A stretch of 44,900 nucleotides of DNA. It comes from an uncultured Collinsella sp. (GTDB taxonomy: Bacteria > Actinomycetota > Coriobacteriia > Coriobacteriales > Coriobacteriaceae). Location: NCBI GenBank assembly GCA_900539735.1, contig UQDE01000018.1:1-44900 (forward strand), given 5' to 3'. Shown here piece after piece: positions 17,483-25,269 of the stretch. The notes under the pieces are model-generated. The model was not told the DNA's origin. It did no database searches and worked only from the letters and a program-made list of their open reading frames with translations. The stretch's first letter is position 1. Every line of letters begins with the position of its first letter. The translations under genes were made by a program, and so were the position numbers.

Positions 17483-18172
17483 ATGAAGCGTTGCACTTCT
17501 GTTTTGTTGCTGTTGGTGGCTTGCGTCGTCGCTGCTGCGGGCGTGGTCCTATTTGGCTCGCTTATCTTCTATGGGCCGAGTGGGGTTGAGCAGACGGTCG
17601 AGATGGCGTCCCTTGTTGCATCGATGCCCGGGCAAATGATTTCGGACGTTACAAAGCCCGATGAGATAACGCTCGATATCGAGGAAACGCCGGGCATTCT
17701 AAGTATAAGCAACTACCCCATGATTGAACTTGGCTCGTCTCGCTATACCAAGGACGAGAAGTTGTCCCGACAGGCGCTGGACTTGCTAAACGGGCGTTCG
17801 TTCAAACGCTGGGACGGTTGGGATGCCTATGAGCGCCGACGTGGTTTTGTGAACGGTGGCTACCATACAACGCTGAAGCTGTATTCATCTGATGGCAAAC
17901 TGATGCGCACCGTTAACTACAATCCGGAATACGCAAAAGCCGGAGGTGGGGACGGCGTCTATATCCAAGATGGCGGCGTGACCTACATTCTTGAAGGCGA
18001 CCAGCAGCAGGTGGTCGATTTTTTGGATCGTTGCGAGATGGACGCGTACGACCAGACCTGTCTGCCCGACCCGCAGGCTGCACGCGATAGCGGGTCTGCC
18101 CGTACATGGCTGTTCGAGGACGAGATGCCCTGGACCGCCGAATCAGGAAGCACGGGTTCGGCGAAGGAGTAG
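17483..18172 (+). CDS. Exported single-TM protein, paralogue A
   Basis: A 229-residue protein with one N-terminal hydrophobic segment (residues 5-30: SVLLLLVACVVAAAGVVLFG) and an extracytoplasmic domain. I do not recognise a named family. It is clearly paralogous to the gene at 19450: both share TITLDI/TVDFDE..P..L.ISNYP.I.LG..RYT, a FKRW.G..Y module, a GVYI..G.V.Y..EGDQ segment, and a nearly identical C-terminus (QTCLPDPQ.ARDSGSARTW). ATG at 17483 is preceded by GGAG at 17473. It is followed by a CCACCACAAAGG hairpin and a triple hairpin array also found behind its paralogue. Function unknown. Confidence 0.75.
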   Translation: MKRCTSVLLLLVACVVAAAGVVLFGSLIFYGPSGVEQTVEMASLVASMPGQMISDVTKPDEITLDIEETPGILSISNYPMIELGSSRYTKDEKLSRQALDLLNGRSFKRWDGWDAYERRRGFVNGGYHTTLKLYSSDGKLMRTVNYNPEYAKAGGGDGVYIQDGGVTYILEGDQQQVVDFLDRCEMDAYDQTCLPDPQAARDSGSARTWLFEDEMPWTAESGSTGSAKE

Positions 18173-18179
18173 AGACCGC

Positions 18180-18210
18180 GACCACCACAAAGGGGCCCTT
18201 TGTGGTGGTT
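18180..18210. repeat. CCACCACAAAGG hairpin, copy 1
   Basis: ACCACCACAAAGGGGCCCTTTGTGGTGGT (split at the centre, arms of about 12 bases) lies just after paralogue A. Related hairpins with a GTGCCTGTC loop occur at 19328 and 20129. It may work as a terminator. Confidence 0.7.
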
Positions 18211-18219
18211 CTCGGCCTG

Positions 18220-18439
18220 TCTCGATCTGTAACATCTGGGCCGTTAAAAGAGGGCTTGGTGTTACAGATTTAGATTTTCGATTCGGGTGTCTTCTGTTTA
18301 TCTCGATCTGTAACAGGTAGACCCTTATTTGCCGAGTAGTAGTTGTTACAGATTTAGATAAATGGGAGCTGCTGAACATTTCATCTCGATCTGTAACATC
18401 TGGGGTCAAAAACGGCCGCTAGATGTTACAGATCGAGAT
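18220..18439. repeat. Triple hairpin array 1 (TCTCGATCTGTAACA family)
   Basis: Three successive units of 55-60 bases (18220-18275, 18301-18359, 18384-18439) each begin with TCTCGATCTGTAACA and end with its complement TGTTACAGATYKAGA. The central 25 bases differ. The whole array recurs, in the same order, at 20175-20390 behind the paralogous gene. Function unknown; it could be a transcript stabilizer or terminator array or a regulator-binding array. Confidence 0.85.
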
Positions 18440-18547
18440 GTTGAGTGCCGGAGCCGAAAATCGCCAGAAAGGTGCCTGTCCCTTTCGTGGAGGTGGGGGC
18501 GAGCTCGATGCCGCCGTGCTCGCTGAACGACATTCTAATGAGCGTCT
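18440..18547. other. Gap between hairpin array and the minus-strand gene
   Basis: Contains GGTGCCTGTCCCTTTCGTGG (18471 on), a partial relative of the CCACCACAAAGG hairpins. No gene is supported here. Confidence 0.4.
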
Positions 18548-19216
18548 CTACAGGATTTCATCTGGGGTGGCGGGTTTGGTTGTTTTGGGGATGCCGAGTT
18601 TGGACGACGCGAAATCGTCAACATTGTCCTTAATTCCGTCTTTGGTGTAGACGGTGACCATATAGGTGCTGTGTCCGAATTCGCTCTTGTCGCGTATTGC
18701 CCAGGCCTGCCAGTAGGCGGTCCCACTTCGTCCTTCGATTTTTCCGACACGGCGGAGTTCTGTTCGCTTTAATTTCTGGTCGCTATAGATGGTTCGACCG
18801 GCCTCCTCGGTGAGCCCGCACTGTTCAAGCATCTTGTCGAGGACCTGGTTCATGTGGCGTTCATCGGTGTTTGGTGCGTAGTCGTAGGCGAGGGTGATGG
18901 AGTCGAGTGGCTGGTCGTCAATCAGATAGTTTAGCGTCTGAGGTTCAAGGCAGAAATAGGGGGAGCATCCGTCGATCTGACCGAGCAGTGGCAACTTTGA
19001 CTGCCAACTTCCGGTGGGAATTGCATCTTCGTAGAACACGCCACGGCAGACAAAGGAGAGCGAGGTGGCACGCGAGCCGGCGTCGATCATCCCGCAAAGA
19101 TCGAAGGGCGAGGCGATACCAAAAGAAAAGGGCGTGACGACGATAAGAAAGAGCATCACGATGGGTATGGCGAGAATGGCGATGACGTTGCGACCGGCGG
19201 AATGAGACGGCTTCAT
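18548..19216 (-). CDS. Exported single-TM protein of unknown function
   Basis: A 222-residue protein starting MKPSHSAGRN with one N-terminal hydrophobic helix (residues 10-35, VIAILAIPIVMLFLIVVTPF). The outside domain contains four cysteines and LDKMLEQCGLTEEAG and YWQAWAIRDKSEFGHSTYMVTVY. No family is recognised, and similarity to the two flanking paralogues is not obvious. The start at 19216 has GAGGAG upstream on the minus strand; the frame stays open further but without a site. It lies in opposite orientation between two copies of a duplicated gene, so it may have been carried with the duplication or may separate it. Confidence 0.7.
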   Translation of the reverse strand: MKPSHSAGRNVIAILAIPIVMLFLIVVTPFSFGIASPFDLCGMIDAGSRATSLSFVCRGVFYEDAIPTGSWQSKLPLLGQIDGCSPYFCLEPQTLNYLIDDQPLDSITLAYDYAPNTDERHMNQVLDKMLEQCGLTEEAGRTIYSDQKLKRTELRRVGKIEGRSGTAYWQAWAIRDKSEFGHSTYMVTVYTKDGIKDNVDDFASSKLGIPKTTKPATPDEIL

Positions 19217-19327
19217 TTGCGCTCCTCGAGACAAAAGCTGTTGAGGATAGATAGAAATAGATATATTCAGATAACAAATTAAGTTTAATCTCATGGCGTG
19301 AGATGGTCGACCGTTAGCGTCGAAACC

Positions 19328-19360
19328 CACCACAAAGGTGCCTGTCTCCTTTGTGGTGGT
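19328..19360. repeat. CCACCACAAAGG hairpin, copy 2
   Basis: CCACCACAAAGG, loop TGCCTGTCT, then CCTTTGTGGTGG. Same stem as the copies after both exported paralogues. Confidence 0.75.
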
Positions 19361-19449
19361 GGGGAGCGAGCGGCTTCTTTTGGTGATAGTGTTAGCTGAC
19401 GGTATCATTAGGGCAAATGACGCAGATCTGCATTGCGAGGTGTTTTGCT

Positions 19450-20121
19450 GTGAGTCGCTCTGCCCGTATTGGATTGATTGCTCTGGCGCTTGCGATCGCC
19501 GTGGTTGGTGTGGGCGTTGTCGGTATGGCATTTCTGCCTGCTGCGGTGACGGAGCCGGTGGTTAAGCCTGTGACTCAATCAGTCGAACTTCTGACCGGCG
19601 ACGAAAAACCCGAGACCATTACTGTTGATTTTGATGAGAAACCGGCAGCGCTGGGCATTAGCAATTATCCGCGCATTCAGCTTGGGGCCATGCGCTACAC
19701 CATGGACGCGAGCCTAATCAGCAAAGCAACCGAGCTGCTCAAAGGCAAAACCTTTAAGCGTTGGTACGGATATGCGTCCTATCGGGCAAAAGCGAACGAC
19801 ATGGTTGGCGGATGCCACTCTTCCATCGAGCTGGACACTGCAAACGGCGCAAAGTTATGTGATGTCTCGTACGATCCGGGCTACGAGGGCAATGAGGGTC
19901 CGGGCATCTACATCATGGACGGCGATGTCGCCTATGTCATGGAGGGCGACCAGACCGAGCTCAACGATTTTATGGGTCAGTGTATCCAAGATGCCTATAA
20001 ACAGACCTGCTTGCCTGACCCGCAGACTGCACGCGATAGTGGGTCTGCCCGTACATGGCTGTTCGAGGATGAGATGCCCTGGACCGTCGAATCGGGAAGT
20101 ACGGGTTCGGCGAAGGAGTAG
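19450..20121 (+). CDS. Exported single-TM protein, paralogue B
   Basis: A 223-residue paralogue of the gene at 17483: N-terminal helix (residues 5-28, ARIGLIALALAIAVVGVGVV), then DEKPAALGISNYPRIQLG, a FKRWYGYASYR module and a C-terminal tail almost identical to that of paralogue A. I chose GTG at 19450, which has GCGAGGTG in front; ATG at 19417 would add 11 residues before the membrane helix. DNA identity is highest in the last 130 bases and carries over the stop codon into the repeats, showing a duplication that included the 3' flank. Function unknown. Confidence 0.72.
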   Translation: MSRSARIGLIALALAIAVVGVGVVGMAFLPAAVTEPVVKPVTQSVELLTGDEKPETITVDFDEKPAALGISNYPRIQLGAMRYTMDASLISKATELLKGKTFKRWYGYASYRAKANDMVGGCHSSIELDTANGAKLCDVSYDPGYEGNEGPGIYIMDGDVAYVMEGDQTELNDFMGQCIQDAYKQTCLPDPQTARDSGSARTWLFEDEMPWTVESGSTGSAKE

Positions 20122-20128
20122 AGACCGC

Positions 20129-20164
20129 GACCACCACAAAGGTGCCTGTCCTCTTTGTGGTGGT
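20129..20164. repeat. CCACCACAAAGG hairpin, copy 3
   Basis: CCACCACAAAGG, loop TGCCTGTCCT, then CTTTGTGGTGG, located directly after paralogue B exactly as copy 1 follows paralogue A. Confidence 0.75.
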
Positions 20165-20174
20165 TTTCGGTCTG

Positions 20175-20390
20175 TCTCGATCTGTAACATCTTGGCCGCT
20201 AAAAGTGGGCCTGGTGTTACAGATTTAGATTTTTGATCCGGGTGTTTTCTGTTCGTCTCGATCTGTAACAGTTAGACCCTAATTTGCCGATTAGATGTTA
20301 CAGATTGAGACAAACGGGCGCCGCTGAATAATTCGTCTCGATCTGTAACATCTGGAGCCGGAAACGGTCGATAGATGTTACAGATTGAGA
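20175..20390. repeat. Triple hairpin array 2 (TCTCGATCTGTAACA family)
   Basis: Three units (20175-20230, 20256-20310, 20336-20390) with the same TCTCGATCTGTAACA...TGTTACAGATTNAGA ends as array 1. Corresponding units of the two arrays keep similar spacer sequence, so the array duplicated as a block with the gene. Confidence 0.85.
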
Positions 20391-20453
20391 TAGTGAGGGG
20401 ACGAGGCCGTAGCGGGTGAGCGTGCCTGGCCCCTATCTCTTAATCACTCATAA

Positions 20454-20486
20454 AATCTTATATATAGAGACTTAGATTTATGTATA
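20454..20486 (+). promoter_or_regulatory. clpB promoter with HspR-type operator box
   Basis: AATCTTA (20454-20460), 11 bases, TTAGATT (20472-20478), followed by TATAAG (20482-20487) as a possible -10. This matches the box before dnaK in sequence, spacing and position relative to the -10. Joint control of clpB and the dnaK operon by HspR is therefore likely. Confidence 0.65.
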
Positions 20487-20568
20487 AGATCGCGCAAAGC
20501 TGGCAACAATACATCTCGAACAACGTGAAGCCGCCCCGTAGGGCGGCCACCCCAAGAGAGGTGATTCC

Positions 20569-23196
20569 ATGAGAATCGATAAGCTAGCAATGACGTCGCG
20601 CGAGGCGCTGCAGACCGCCATGAGCACGGCTGCCGATGCGCAGGCCGGCGCGGTGGAGCCGATTCATCTGCTGTCTGCCCTGCTCGGTGCCGGCGAGCGC
20701 AATATCTCCGTGATCATCGAGCGCATCGGTGCCGACCCGGCTCAGCTCGCACGCTCCACACAGGATGCCATCGACCACGCGCCCAAGGTTTCGGGCGAGG
20801 GCCAGCAGATGGGTCTTTCCAATGAACTCGTCCGCGTCATCGAGAAGGCCGAAAAGAAGGCCACCAAGATGGGCGACAGCTTTGTGGTGACCGAGCATCT
20901 GCTGATGGCACTTGCCGAGGACAAGGGCGAGGCGGGCCGCGTGCTGCGCGATGCCGGCGTGACCAAGGAGCGCATCGAGCAGGTCTACGAGGAGCTGCGT
21001 GGCGATGACCGCGTGACGTCTGCCGAGGACAAGACTCAGTTTGAGGCACTGGAGCAGTACGGTCGCAACATCTGCGATCTGGCCCGCGCCGGCAAGCTCG
21101 ACCCGGTCATCGGCCGTACCGATGAGATTCGCCGCACCATCCAGGTCCTGTCCCGTCGCACCAAGAACAACCCCGTGCTCATCGGTGAGCCGGGCGTCGG
21201 CAAGACGGCCATCGTCGAGGGCATCGCCCAGCGTATCGTGGCCGGCGACGTGCCGAGCACCCTGCGCGACCGCGACCTTATCGAGCTCGACATGAGCGCG
21301 CTGGTCGCCGGCGCCAAATACCGCGGCGAGTTCGAGGACCGCTTGAAGGCCGTGCTCAAGGAAGTGCAAAAGTCCGAGGGCAAGGTCATCCTGTTCATCG
21401 ATGAGCTCCACACCATCGTGGGCGCGGGTGCCACCGAGGGCTCCATGGACGCCGGCAACATTCTCAAGCCGGCGCTTGCCCGTGGCGACTTGCACGCGAT
21501 CGGCGCGACCACGCTCGACGAATACCGCAAGTACATCGAAAAGGATGCGGCGCTCGCGCGTCGTTTCCAGACCGTGATGGTGAGCGAGCCTACCGTCGAG
21601 GACACCATCTCGATCCTGCGTGGCCTCAAGGAGAAATACGAGATCTTCCACGGTGTGCATATCACCGATAGCGCGCTCGTGGCAGCTGCCGACCTCTCCG
21701 ATCGCTACATCGCCGACCGCTTCCTGCCCGACAAGGCCATCGATTTGGTCGATGAGGCGGCAAGCCGCCTGCGCATGGAACTCGACAGCATGCCGGTCGA
21801 GATCGACGCCACCACGCGTCAGCTCACTCAGCTGCAGATCGAGGAACAGGCGCTCATGAAAGAGACCGATGACGCCTCCAAGGAGCGTCTGGAGGCCCTG
21901 CGCCAGGAGATTGCCGAGGTCCAGGAAAAACTCAACGTGCAAAAGGCCGGCTGGCTCAACCAGAAGAACGCCATTGACCACGTGCAGGAGCTTAAGGGCC
22001 AGCTCGACGAGGCCAAGAGCGAAGAGGAGCGCGCAACACGCAACGGCGACCTGGGCCGTGCGTCCGAGCTGCGCTACTCCGTGATTCCGGGCCTGCAGCA
22101 GCAGATTCAGGATTCCGAGGCCGCGCTCGAGGCGCAAAAGCAGCAGGACGGCGAGGGCCTCAACGAGCAGGTGACCTCCGATGAGATCGCCGAGGTCGTG
22201 AGCGCCTGGACTGGCGTGCCCGTGTCCAAGATGATGCAGGGCGAGCTCGACAAGCTGAAGGGCCTGGAGGACGAGCTGCATAAGCGCGTCATCGGTCAGG
22301 ATGAGGCTGTCTCCGCCGTTGCCGCGGCCGTGCGCCGCAGCCGTGCGGGTCTCTCCGATCCGGACAAGCCCATCGGCAGCTTCTTCTTCCTGGGCCCCAC
22401 CGGCGTGGGCAAGACCGAGCTCGCCAAGGCGCTGGCCGAGTGCCTGTTCGATGACGAGCGCGCGCTCGTGCGTATCGACATGTCCGAGTACATGGAGAAG
22501 TTCAGCGTCCAGCGTCTGATCGGTGCGCCCCCGGGATACGTGGGTTACGACGAGGGCGGGCAGCTCACCGAGGCAGTGCGCCGCAGGCCCTACTCCGTGA
22601 TCTTGCTCGACGAGATGGAGAAGGCTCACCCGGATGTCTTCAACGTGCTGCTGCAGGTGCTTGACGACGGCCGTCTGACCGACGGTCAGGGTCGCCAGGT
22701 ATCCTTCAAGAACACGATCATCATCATGACGTCTAACGTGGGCTCCAAGGCTATCGCTGAGCTTTCCGGCAAGGACGAGGAGGAGATGCGCCATCAGGTC
22801 GACGCGGCCATGGCTCAGACCTTCCGCCCCGAGTTCCTCAACCGTATCGATGATATCGTGGTGTTCCATCCGCTCGGCATGGCGCAGATCGAGAAGATCG
22901 TCGACATTCAGCTCGCCGACGTCCGCGCGCGTCTGGCCAAGGAACGCATGACGCTTGCCATCACCCCGGCGGCCAAGCAGCTGCTCGCCGTGGGCGGCTT
23001 GGACCCGGTCTTTGGTGCCCGTCCACTCAAGCGTCTGGTGCAGCGTGAGGTTGTCGATGCCATCGCAGCGGCCATCATCGACGGCACGGTGCGCGAGGGC
23101 GATCAGGTGACGGTCGATGTCGACAAGGACGGCGGCTTTACCGTCGTGTGCGATAACACGCCGGCGGCCACCTACGAGGTTCCCGACGCCGAGTAG
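20569..23196 (+). CDS. clpB: ATP-dependent disaggregase ClpB
   Basis: An 875-residue Hsp100 hexameric disaggregase that cooperates with DnaK. Order of domains: N-terminal Clp repeat domain (residues 1-150), AAA-1 with GEPGVGKT (about 206) and VILFIDELHT, the long coiled-coil middle domain (about 400-530) that distinguishes ClpB from ClpA/ClpC, AAA-2 with GPTGVGKTELAK (about 609) and VILLDEMEKAHPDVFN, and the C-terminal D2-small domain with GARPLKR. ATG at 20569 follows AGAGAGGTG. It is monocistronic with its own HspR-like box. Confidence 0.98.
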   Translation: MRIDKLAMTSREALQTAMSTAADAQAGAVEPIHLLSALLGAGERNISVIIERIGADPAQLARSTQDAIDHAPKVSGEGQQMGLSNELVRVIEKAEKKATKMGDSFVVTEHLLMALAEDKGEAGRVLRDAGVTKERIEQVYEELRGDDRVTSAEDKTQFEALEQYGRNICDLARAGKLDPVIGRTDEIRRTIQVLSRRTKNNPVLIGEPGVGKTAIVEGIAQRIVAGDVPSTLRDRDLIELDMSALVAGAKYRGEFEDRLKAVLKEVQKSEGKVILFIDELHTIVGAGATEGSMDAGNILKPALARGDLHAIGATTLDEYRKYIEKDAALARRFQTVMVSEPTVEDTISILRGLKEKYEIFHGVHITDSALVAAADLSDRYIADRFLPDKAIDLVDEAASRLRMELDSMPVEIDATTRQLTQLQIEEQALMKETDDASKERLEALRQEIAEVQEKLNVQKAGWLNQKNAIDHVQELKGQLDEAKSEEERATRNGDLGRASELRYSVIPGLQQQIQDSEAALEAQKQQDGEGLNEQVTSDEIAEVVSAWTGVPVSKMMQGELDKLKGLEDELHKRVIGQDEAVSAVAAAVRRSRAGLSDPDKPIGSFFFLGPTGVGKTELAKALAECLFDDERALVRIDMSEYMEKFSVQRLIGAPPGYVGYDEGGQLTEAVRRRPYSVILLDEMEKAHPDVFNVLLQVLDDGRLTDGQGRQVSFKNTIIIMTSNVGSKAIAELSGKDEEEMRHQVDAAMAQTFRPEFLNRIDDIVVFHPLGMAQIEKIVDIQLADVRARLAKERMTLAITPAAKQLLAVGGLDPVFGARPLKRLVQREVVDAIAAAIIDGTVREGDQVTVDVDKDGGFTVVCDNTPAATYEVPDAE

Positions 23197-23240
23197 ATTT
23201 TGGGCAATGCCTTAAAATCTGCCAGTCGTCTCTAAACGCC

Positions 23241-23277
23241 AAGGGCGGTGGATCCAATCGGGTCCGCCGCCCTTTTT
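23241..23277 (+). terminator. Rho-independent terminator of clpB
   Basis: AGGGCGGTGGATCC and GGGTCCGCCGCCCT pair with a short loop and are followed by five T residues. Confidence 0.88.
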
Positions 23278-23327
23278 CGTGCGACAATCGATGATGTTGA
23301 GCGGATGCGATGCAAGGAGCTATGCAG

Positions 23328-23522
23328 ATGAAAGACGAGATCAAGACGAACACGTCGGCGACCGATGCCGCACCCGCCGCACCCAAGCCTGCGCCTAAGC
23401 CGGTGCCCAAGCCGCGCGACCCCTACATCCGTGCCGAGAACGAGGACGACGACGGCTACGATCCCTACAGCGATCGCCGCCCCGAGCGCGAGCCGATGTT
23501 CGAAGCCGACCCGTGGCGCTGA
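23328..23522 (+). CDS. Small Pro/Ala-rich acidic protein
   Basis: A 64-residue ORF beginning MKDEIKTNTS. AAGGAG (23314-23319) is eight bases upstream of the ATG at 23328, so I prefer this start over ATG 23322 or 23310. The sequence has a low-complexity PKPAPKPVPKPRDPY linker and an acidic NEDDDGYDPYSD segment, ending MFEADPWR. It contains no membrane segment. The good ribosome site and sensible composition support translation; function unknown. Confidence 0.6.
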   Translation: MKDEIKTNTSATDAAPAAPKPAPKPVPKPRDPYIRAENEDDDGYDPYSDRRPEREPMFEADPWR

Positions 23523-23546
23523 GTGCCACCCAAAAGGCCACCAATA

Positions 23547-23613
23547 AGTTGCGGTGAAATAGGGATTGTTTTGCGGTTTGACCAGCAAAAACAGTCCCTA
23601 TTTCACCGCAACT
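23547..23613. repeat. AGTTGCGGTGAAATAG foldback repeat, copy 1
   Basis: Arms of about 28 bases (23547-23574 and 23585-23613), AGTTGCGGTGAAATAGGGA and its complement, with a 10-base loop. A second copy is at 32241-32307 and a single half arm at 36147-36158. Looks like a dispersed miniature repeat. Confidence 0.8.
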
Positions 23614-23774
23614 GCGTTAGGGATTTTTCTGCAGGGGAGGGCAGTCAAAAAAGCCCCGTCCCAAATTGACTGCTCGGGGAGCCGCATTCGAGCTCGGTTG
23701 TCCTCTTAGCCACTCGATATCCTTCGGAGCAATAACGGTGATAAAACTTGCTTAAGTGTTAATCAAGCTACACA

Positions 23775-23836
23775 CAATCTTGCTCTCTAATTAATCAAGA
23801 ATCAGTATAATTTTGATTAGCTAGAGAGCAAGATTG
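23775..23836 (+). promoter_or_regulatory. Inverted repeat spanning the promoter of the DUF4143 ATPase
   Basis: Arms of 24 bases (23775-23798 and 23813-23836), identical at 22 positions, with CAATCTTGCTCTCTA at the outer side. A TATAAT (23806-23811) sits in the loop and the right arm ends at the gene's ribosome binding site. It could be an operator or could form a translation-blocking hairpin. Confidence 0.55.
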
Positions 23837-23843
23837 GAGAATC

Positions 23844-25196
23844 ATGGCATTCAACGACTTGATCGCCCAGAAAATAAAGGACTTTGAACAGCAGGGGGTT
23901 CCGCAGGTCTTTGAGCGAGACCTTGATCTGGAAAACCCACAGGAGCCAAAGCGCGACAACATCGTAAATGTGGTTGTGGGGGCCCGCCGTTGTGGAAAGA
24001 CGTATCGCCTGTATCAGGAGATGCAGCGGCTTCAGGGCCGGGGCGTCGAGCTTGACCGGATGCTTTACTTTAATTTTGAGGACGAGCGCTTGCGCCCGTA
24101 TGAGTCATCGCTGCTGGCGGACGTGCTCGACACGTTCTATGCGCTGTATCCTGCTGCTCGAACCGAGGGCGCTTACATTTTCTTTGACGAGATCCAGGAA
24201 ATTCCCGAATGGGGTGCGTTTCTGCGGCGTGTAGTCGATACGGAGAAAGCGACCGTCTATGTGACGGGATCTTCTTCCAAGATGCTGTCCTCAGAGCTTA
24301 AGAGCGAGTTCAGGGGTCGTTCTCTTATACGGGAGCTTTTTCCGTTGAGTTTTTCGGAATACGTTCGGTATAAGACGGGGAGCGTTTTCGAGCCAGATGC
24401 GACCTTTTCCCCAAGCGATGCAGCGCTGCTTCGACATCATCTGATCGGATATCTTGAACGAGGGGGATTCATCGCGACGCTTGAGCAGACGCCCGCAGAC
24501 GCGATTCAGCTGCTACAGGAATATGCTTCGCGAACGGTCGCTATGGACGTCATTGAGCGTTACGACGTCAAGAACCCTCGCCTGGCATCGCTGTTCTTGA
24601 CGCGGTGTATGGCATCTTCGGGACGAGAGCTGTCAGTGAACAAAGTGTACAACGAGTTCAAGAGCAGACAGATACCCGTCAGTCGTAATTCGCTCAGCGA
24701 TTTACTTGAGTATTATGAGGATGCCTACCTGTTATTTTCTGTGCCGGAGTTCACGCGTTCATTGGCAAATAACATGCGGTCTGCGTCTAAGGTCTACGCT
24801 GTCGACCCTGCGATGTTTGGAGCATTCTCTCCCGCATCAGCATTGGACCAGGGCCAGAGGCTCGAGACCGCAGTGTTCAATGCGCTAAGAAGAAGGACTC
24901 CCGCGGTGAGGACCGGCTCGGTCTGCCGCCTGCTGATCAAAGAGAAGAGCAAAAGCCATGAGGTGGACTTTGTGGCTGGGGACGCGCTTCTCATGCGGGC
25001 TTATAGCCTGATTCAGGTGAGTGCGGATATGGCAAGTGGGAAAACGCGCGAGCGCGAAATTGCCGCGCTTGATGCCTCGATGGCCCAGTTCGATCTTGGC
25101 GAGTCGGCAATCGTTACCATGGATGAACAGACCGATATTCCATGCGAGCACGGTGTGGTCCACGTTATGCCCGCATGGAAGTGGCTCCTTGCCTAA
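23844..25196 (+). CDS. AAA-type ATPase with DUF4143 C-terminal domain
   Basis: A 450-residue protein with Walker A GARRCGKT (residues 46-53), Walker B YIFFDEIQE (about 110-118), a sensor-like VTGSSSKML, and the C-terminal DUF4143 nuclease-like region containing SKSHEVDFVAGDALLM. The family (AAA_14/DUF4143) is widespread in anaerobes and archaea, often in multiple copies; its physiological role is not settled. ATG at 23844 follows TTGGAGA. Codon use is more AT-rich than its neighbours, and the flanks carry repeats, both pointing to acquisition by transfer. Confidence 0.85.
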   Translation: MAFNDLIAQKIKDFEQQGVPQVFERDLDLENPQEPKRDNIVNVVVGARRCGKTYRLYQEMQRLQGRGVELDRMLYFNFEDERLRPYESSLLADVLDTFYALYPAARTEGAYIFFDEIQEIPEWGAFLRRVVDTEKATVYVTGSSSKMLSSELKSEFRGRSLIRELFPLSFSEYVRYKTGSVFEPDATFSPSDAALLRHHLIGYLERGGFIATLEQTPADAIQLLQEYASRTVAMDVIERYDVKNPRLASLFLTRCMASSGRELSVNKVYNEFKSRQIPVSRNSLSDLLEYYEDAYLLFSVPEFTRSLANNMRSASKVYAVDPAMFGAFSPASALDQGQRLETAVFNALRRRTPAVRTGSVCRLLIKEKSKSHEVDFVAGDALLMRAYSLIQVSADMASGKTREREIAALDASMAQFDLGESAIVTMDEQTDIPCEHGVVHVMPAWKWLLA

Positions 25197-25269
25197 TCAT
25201 CTATGGACCTGTTGGGTCAGGACCTCCTGGCTCCTTCATCACGGTTGGGGAGCACCTTGCTGCGCCAGG

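Noticed and set aside
18220..20390. CRISPR array
   Set aside because: Units are hairpins with inverted ends rather than direct repeats with spacers, three per array, and no cas genes are near.
20584..22869. 761-codon minus-strand frame over clpB
   Set aside because: Antisense shadow of clpB with no start signal or recognisable domain.
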